From Turnera subulata (lineage: Eukaryota; Streptophyta; Magnoliopsida; Malpighiales; Passifloraceae), in NCBI GenBank assembly GCA_028386065.3, contig JAKUCV010003608.1, positions 150,659 to 214,658 on the forward strand: a DNA stretch of 64,000 nucleotides, read 5' to 3'. Under the pieces are notes generated by a model that was not told the DNA's origin, did not search any database, and saw only the letters and a list, made by a program, of their open reading frames with translations. The position numbers and the translations under genes are program-made. This document shows positions 58,427-64,000 of the stretch, one piece after another (the stretch's first letter is position 1; the number at the start of each line of letters is the position of its first letter).

Positions 58427-61400
58427 GTAAGCTCTCTCTCTCTCTCTCTGTGTATCTCTATATCTATTTGTGTCTTTCTGCTTTTTCTTTCGATAATTTT
58501 GCTTTAGCTATCGATTACTAATTGGAGACATGGAATTAGGGCACCAAAACTGGTATCTTGATTGTTCTTACTGCACTTGTCGAATGTGAAGCTGCTTCCA
58601 ATTTTATTGTCGCTGCATGGAAATAGAGGACTGGGCTGGTGAAAAGAGGGGAGCTTTTGAGCTGGGACCATTAGAACCCTAATTTTTTTCGGTGATTGGT
58701 TGTTCTTGGTAGCAACTGTGCTGTGAACAATTGAGTAAGTGCTACTAATTTTTCCTTTTTCTTTTTTTTTTTCCCTCACAGTTTTGGGTATTAGTATGTT
58801 ATGAGCTGTTTGCTTTCGAGGCTGGAAATTTTTAGTCTTTGCTATCTTTTTATGGACCTAGGGCAAGCTAGTAACTGTTCTGGTTTCTAGTGAAGCTGGT
58901 GTCCTCTTTGTAGTACTAAATTCTTAATCTTGCAATAATAACTAGCATGATTGCTTGCACGCCTTATATGCTTTTGGTTTCCGTTATCTCTTTGTGCGTG
59001 TGTGTGGACTTTGCTTACTGTTTCTTGAGATAAAAAGCTGTACTAAACAGATTTGATTCATACCGGATTATACCGTTTGGGTAGATTTGTTACGGATCTT
59101 CTCGGGGTAGCAGTTTCATGAAGTCTAGATCAAACTACTATGATTTCTTTCTTCTTGAGTATTTAGGCTTGTGTTTATGACTGACTGCGTCTGCGTAGTA
59201 TTAGGTAGAAAGTCTCCTGTGCTCTTTAGTTCCATGTATGTCCATGAAACCATTGACCCGAGTGCTAATATGAAGTATGCAATTTCTCTGCAGTAATTTC
59301 ACAAGGTCAATGCATGGAGGGATTGCCAAGTGTTGAAAAGTAATGATGCAATTAATTGCTGTGGAATTCAATCCTTCCACGACTGACACTTGGATACTAG
59401 AGCACATTAGTGGATTTTTGTCAATCATTTAGATTGGAGACTTTTGGAAAATGTTTTGAGATAGCAACGTGAAACATCGTAGTCTAGCAAGTGGCGGAAC
59501 AGTCTATTCCAAAGTAATGCACAAAAGGTCCATTCATTACTCACTATATTTGGAGCATCGAGGTTTCATCCAAAGGTCGAGTATTGATTTGGACTGCATA
59601 GAGCGAACCCAAGTGATATGTTACAAGTGAGGAGATCACTTGGAATGATTTTTGGAGCTGCTTGTGTGATATACTCGGAGTAGAGAGACATGGAGTTCCC
59701 TGTTCTCCGTGTCCAGGGACTTTGAGCATTTGGTGCTGTCTGAGCAGTTCCTAGTACTGTAGAAGAGATTTTGGATTTCATTTTGAGGGTTTTAGAGATG
59801 GAAAAAGTTGCAGCAATGCTATCAAAGTCTGCTAGATGTCCTCTGGTGTTTATATAGACTGAGAATAATATGAGGATTTTTACTATAAATCATCAAATAA
59901 TATTGTGCTTTGGGAAATATATATATATATACATTCATTATGCATTTGAGTATGTGGTGCTTTGGAAGGATTTCATTTGCTGAAGTTTATTGGGTTGAAG
60001 TGCGATTTTGTTGCAAACAATGCAATTTTCTTAATCCACACTTTGTCGGAATCTGTGATAAATGAAATGGTGGACCTGAAGTCAAGATTCTACCTTTTGC
60101 CACCCTATGTTGCACAGATTGTTTTGAGCCATTAAGTTCTGTCCGACTAAAATGTTGAGTTTGCAAATTGTATGTTATGATCTCCTTTGCCAGTGGCGTA
60201 TGCAACCGCAGTTGGCATACGAAGTGTTAAAACTTGTAGCTAATGTGGCTGATGGGTTTTTTTTAATAAATTTTCCGAATATCTGGATATCGGTTATCCT
60301 TGTTTCAGAATGGTGCTTAAAATTAGTGACATTTTTTTTTCTCTATAACTTACTAAAGAAAAGGTTGAAAATTATGGGACTCCTGTAATCGTGGATACAA
60401 CACAATGGTGGCAAATAATGCATTGGTAAATTGATTTAAAAGGTATAACTTCAGTTTTGGTGAGAAAGTTTGTAATATTGTGTGATACTACGAAGTCTAA
60501 ACCCTGTTTTCTGTTCCTGGAGATTAACTTGGTGTATAATGGGGTTAGTCAAGAGCTGGAGAGAAGAATTGGCACTTCCATCTGATCTTTATTGGCTTTA
60601 CGTGGGGAAAGCCGTATGGTGGGCGTTGAGGAAGGTTTATGCATAATATGAATGGTCTGCCATAGATGTCTCCACACAGTGTCTATCACTAATTTTGTGC
60701 CCGGGTCTCTGTCATTTAAATGTTGCATGTGATAATTCTCTTGTCCAGTTATTAGAAACCTACGGTTTCTTGCTTGTGTGAGTGCATACTTGATTTGGGC
60801 TTGCATTTTATGATGTGCTTGGTAGGAAATTTGAAAAGAAAAAATTGGCTTCTAACTAGATTTGCAGGTTTCGGGAGCTCTGCAGGAGGCAAATTGTTTT
60901 GAACTGTTCTAGTATTGTTGTTGTCATATCAATGTATCTAGTATTGTTGTTAGTTGTCGTGTCAATGTAACCATTTCATTGTTAGAGATTGAGAGTGATG
61001 TTTCATATTCAATTGGAAAAAGACAGTACTTCTAGCCTCTTCTTGGTGTTATTTCATGGCTACCTTCACTGGTAATTTCTTTAGTGGACATCTGAAGAGA
61101 TACCTCTGCTTGTGTAGCTTTTCGGTGTTTTATGTCTAATTCTCTTAAGTTGTATTATCCTGTTCCTAGTAGTAAGCCAGAACATATGTTACTTTTATGG
61201 ATCAATCAATATGGATATGGATCGTATGCTCCTATTTGTTTTTTGCATGTTCACAGACAGTACAATAAGTTAGGTACCTGAATTTTGAAAATTCATTCCA
61301 CTTTTAATGAGATCATACCAACTAATTGGTGAAATAGCCAGCCTGAAAAACAATTGCTAGGAGCAAAGGTAACCTGATTATATGATTTGCTAACTTACTA

Positions 61401-61433
61401 ATCATTTTTTTTTTTTGCCTTTTCTGACCTCAG
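58427..61433 (+). other. predicted 3-kb leader intron of the CCCH gene
   Basis: A pyrimidine-rich leader ends TCACTG|GTAAGCTCTCTC at 58426/58427. A polypyrimidine tract followed by TGACCTCAG| sits at 61433/61434, 45 bp before the ATG. The long T-rich stretch between has no credible coding exon. Long first introns in plant leaders often raise expression. Inferred from splice signals only. Confidence 0.6.
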
Positions 61434-61478
61434 GTTGTAATTTAATTTAGCAGAGAAATTGGTAAGGCTTTCATTGAG

Positions 61479-64000
61479 ATGAATGGAAGTAGTCGAAAGC
61501 GCAATTCTAAATGGGACTTGAAGGAGGAGTCTCGAATGTCATTTGAAAATATACAAGACAGTGCTTGGTCAGGGAAATCGGGGTCATCTTTTCATGAGAA
61601 AGAATCACAACGTGGTCGGGGTTCTCCTGAAGCTGCTGGTAGTAATCGCACCAAATGGTCTGCTGTGGATGCTGCGGATTCTTTCCATGGAAGAAGAGGA
61701 TCGCGAAGGGATGATGCCCTGGATGAGGATCGGAATAGAAGTTCAAAGTCAGTGACCTCATGGGAACGAAATGAGAGTTATGGAACCAGAATGTCTCCTG
61801 GTCTTGAGGAGTGGAGGCATCAAGGCTCGCACCAGTCTCCCAAAAGTGAATGGAAAAGATCAAGAAGGTGATATCATATAATTGGTTGAGCCCTTTCAGT
61901 TTGAATCTGCACTTAAGATAACTTTGATTAGACATGTATTTCCATTCTTCTTGGGCTGATTCAAATGGTTGGAACCATTTGTCATGGTTTGTTTCTGATT
62001 TGTTTTCAGAAGTCGTAGCAGGAGCAGGAGTCGGAGTAGGAGTCCAGTCAATAGCTTTAGGCGCGAATCTGGAGCATATGACAGAAGCACAAGTCGGTCA
62101 GGATATTCTGCTCAAATATGTAGAGACTTTCCTTCTGGGAGATGCAGGAGGGGCAGTCAGTGTCCTTTTCTTCACCAAGGTGGACATTCTTATGATGACG
62201 ACTGGGAAAGACAGAGAAAACCTGTAGCTTTTAAGTATCCCATCCCTAACGATTCAAAGGAGTATTCTCTTGGGAGTGGCAGATCTGCTCATTGCTGTAC
62301 TGATTTTCTTAAAGGCAACTGTAGAAGGGGTGCATCCTGCAGGTATGCCCATGATGATGCTTCTGAAGCCTTGGATAAAGGGCCTGCAAATGAAATGATT
62401 AGAGAAAGGGATAGTGAAAGAAGGCATAGATATCTGTCTCCAGATAGAGTTCATGAGCGTGAAGTACGTAGAGCATCTGATGTTCCCTGCAAATTCTTTG
62501 CCGCTGGTAATTGTCGCAATGGAAAATACTGCAGGTTTTCGCACAATAGTCAGACTCATTTAAGTCCTGAAAAAAGGTCCCGAGATGGTAGGTGGCCAGT
62601 AGGCCAAAAGTCGGATGATGTGGAGAAATTGTGGAATGCTCCAAGTGGGACTGATAGAAGTACTTCTTCGGATGCTCTTTTGAGCAAGGATACAAATGAA
62701 AAACTGGACTCTGAAAGGCGACACACTGGAATGCCTATGAATGACGAATGGGCTGGAAAGAATAGGACACATGGTGATCTGTCAATGATTAAGGCAGTTG
62801 AGAGAGTGAAAAGGGAGCCCCTACAGTGGAAACCAGAAAATACTGGTGACATCGCGCATGTTCCTGAAGAAAAAGCTAGGGAGAATTGGCCTGGTGACAT
62901 GGATATGTCTCCCGATTGGAACTATAGAGTCCAGCCTTCTAACGACATTGGTAAAAGAGACCATGCTTCCTTTCCCGGTGCCGAACCAAATATGACTACG
63001 GGTCAGGTGCAGAATCACTCTGCAATTATTCCACAAATGATAAATGAAACTTCTTCAACTCAAAAGGACAGCCAATTGGGGGAATTTGGTGTTCCTGCTT
63101 TGCTGCACAATGATAATGTCGCCCTTGGAACCAAAGCCAGCCCCCATATGAACCTTGCTGCCAATGTCCCGTCAGCACGGAGCTTCAGTCAAAGCAGCCT
63201 TGGTTCAAATGCTTTGCCTCTTCCAAGCTTACATTTAGTTGGACAAAGTCGAGAAACAGTCCTTGCTGACCCTTCAAGAGGAGGAGGTATAATTGATGCT
63301 CAAAACCATACATTGTTTCGAGAGGACAAAAATATCACGAAGCTAAACAATGGGGATTCAAATGCACTGCAAGTCAATTCTGGAGCATTAAATCAGAACA
63401 CAGTAAGTGGAGAACAATTGAACCATCTTACAAACCTTTCAGCCTCTCTGGCTCAGTTACTTGCGAATGGACAACAACTTCCGCAACTTTATGCTGCTCA
63501 CAATTCCCAAAATGGTGGGGACACTGATGCACTTTCCTCTGGCCTCCCTGAGGGTCCTCTTAAGCCTGATACTGTAGTGACCATGCAACCAAATCAAGCT
63601 GGTGGATCACAAAAGCAGTATGATCCTATTTGTGATAGTGTGGAGCCTGAGAAGCATGAGGTTCCCCTTAGTTCTCAGCGTAACATTGTTGAACAGAAGA
63701 ACATTTCTGACAGCACCCTGCCAATGCTGACCAAAGATGCTTCGACTCCATCCTTGGCTGGTGCAATGAATGGTGGTAAGCATAACAAGTTCCACGGCTC
63801 GGAGGAAGAGCCCACTGATAAGAGTTTGCCTTTGAAGAATCTGGAACCAGGTCCAAATGTTGAAGCTGCCAAGCAAAATGCCAAAGGGGAAAGCAGGAAA
63901 CCCCCAGAGGAGAGTAAGACAGCACAAGAGAATGGGCCCTTAGAAGACATTGATGGAGAAGCCAAGGGTGATGAGAACAAGAAAAGCAAGGACGCTAAGG
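61479..64000 (+). CDS. CCCH zinc-finger RNA-binding protein (C3H38-like), 3' end outside window
   Basis: Exons 61479-61867 and 62010->64000, joined AG|A (Arg130), open to the window edge. Residues 1-129 are polar and Ser/Arg/Trp-rich (RKRNSKWDLKEES). An RS repeat follows (131-141, SRSRSRSRSRS). Three perfect C-x7-C-x5-C-x3-H fingers come next: 167-185 (CRDFPSGRCRRGSQCPFLH), 226-244 and 290-308 (CKFFAAGNCRNGKYCRFSH). The rest is a long low-complexity tail with a Leu-rich patch (LTNLSASLAQLLANGQQLPQLY). The arrangement matches plant zinc-finger CCCH proteins 38/55 as I remember them. Tandem CCCH fingers plus RS repeats point to binding of single-stranded RNA, perhaps in splicing or mRNA decay. 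No break in the part seen. Confidence 0.9.

Overview
This is a stretch of plant nuclear DNA, most likely from a eudicot. Its genes have spliced GT-AG introns and encode plant-type proteins: an ATXR5-like SET methyltransferase, a DUF506 protein, a GUX-type glucuronyltransferase and PMEI-PME pectinesterases. The gaps between genes are AT-rich, with LTR-retrotransposon and hAT-MITE insertions. Two runs of N (27108-27865 and 41409-41651) mark a draft assembly.

Layout. 1-1018 (+): 3' end of an ATXR5-like histone H3K27 monomethyltransferase. 5018-6435 (+): DUF506/PDDEXK_6 protein. 9257-12521: hAT-like MITE split by a 2.8-kb solo LTR. 13302-16027 (+): bL17-type ribosomal protein, probably mitochondrial. 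16789-18516 (-): F-box protein, convergent with bL17. 21390-24249 (+): GUX1-like xylan glucuronyltransferase. 25448-32602 (-): tandem pectin methylesterase cluster with three first exons but only two second exons; one first exon is cut by an assembly gap and another carries a frameshift. 33327-33398 (+): tRNA-Pro(AGG). 34700-44741: a young, complete, non-autonomous LTR retrotransposon with a perfect ATCGT target duplication. Its LTRs are 3.8 kb and its 2.4-kb interior holds no gag or pol, only two reading frames antisense to the element. 45702-51962 (+): TFB1, the p62 subunit of TFIIH, in 20 coding exons. 53056-53280 (-): small membrane protein. 53895-57634: second hAT MITE, also split by a solo LTR of the same family. 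58427-64000 (+): CCCH zinc-finger protein with a 3-kb leader intron; it runs off the window.

How things fit together. The host genes are ordinary single-function plant genes in chromatin, ribosome, cell-wall and transcription roles. They do not form an operon-like unit. From memory, ATXR5, bL17 and the PME51-like genes also sit together on Arabidopsis chromosome 5 (At5g09790, At5g09770, At5g09760), and GUX1 and C3H38 lie close together on chromosome 3.

The unusual biology is in the LTR family (four LTR copies). At one position each copy carries a tandem array of short hairpins. Stem and loop sequences differ between units and copies, but pairing is kept by compensatory changes. A separate roughly 55-nt island with nested hairpins is conserved in all four copies. 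The full element also carries two antisense cassettes, each with a TATA box, one encoding an N-terminal half of an endonuclease/exonuclease/phosphatase-like domain.
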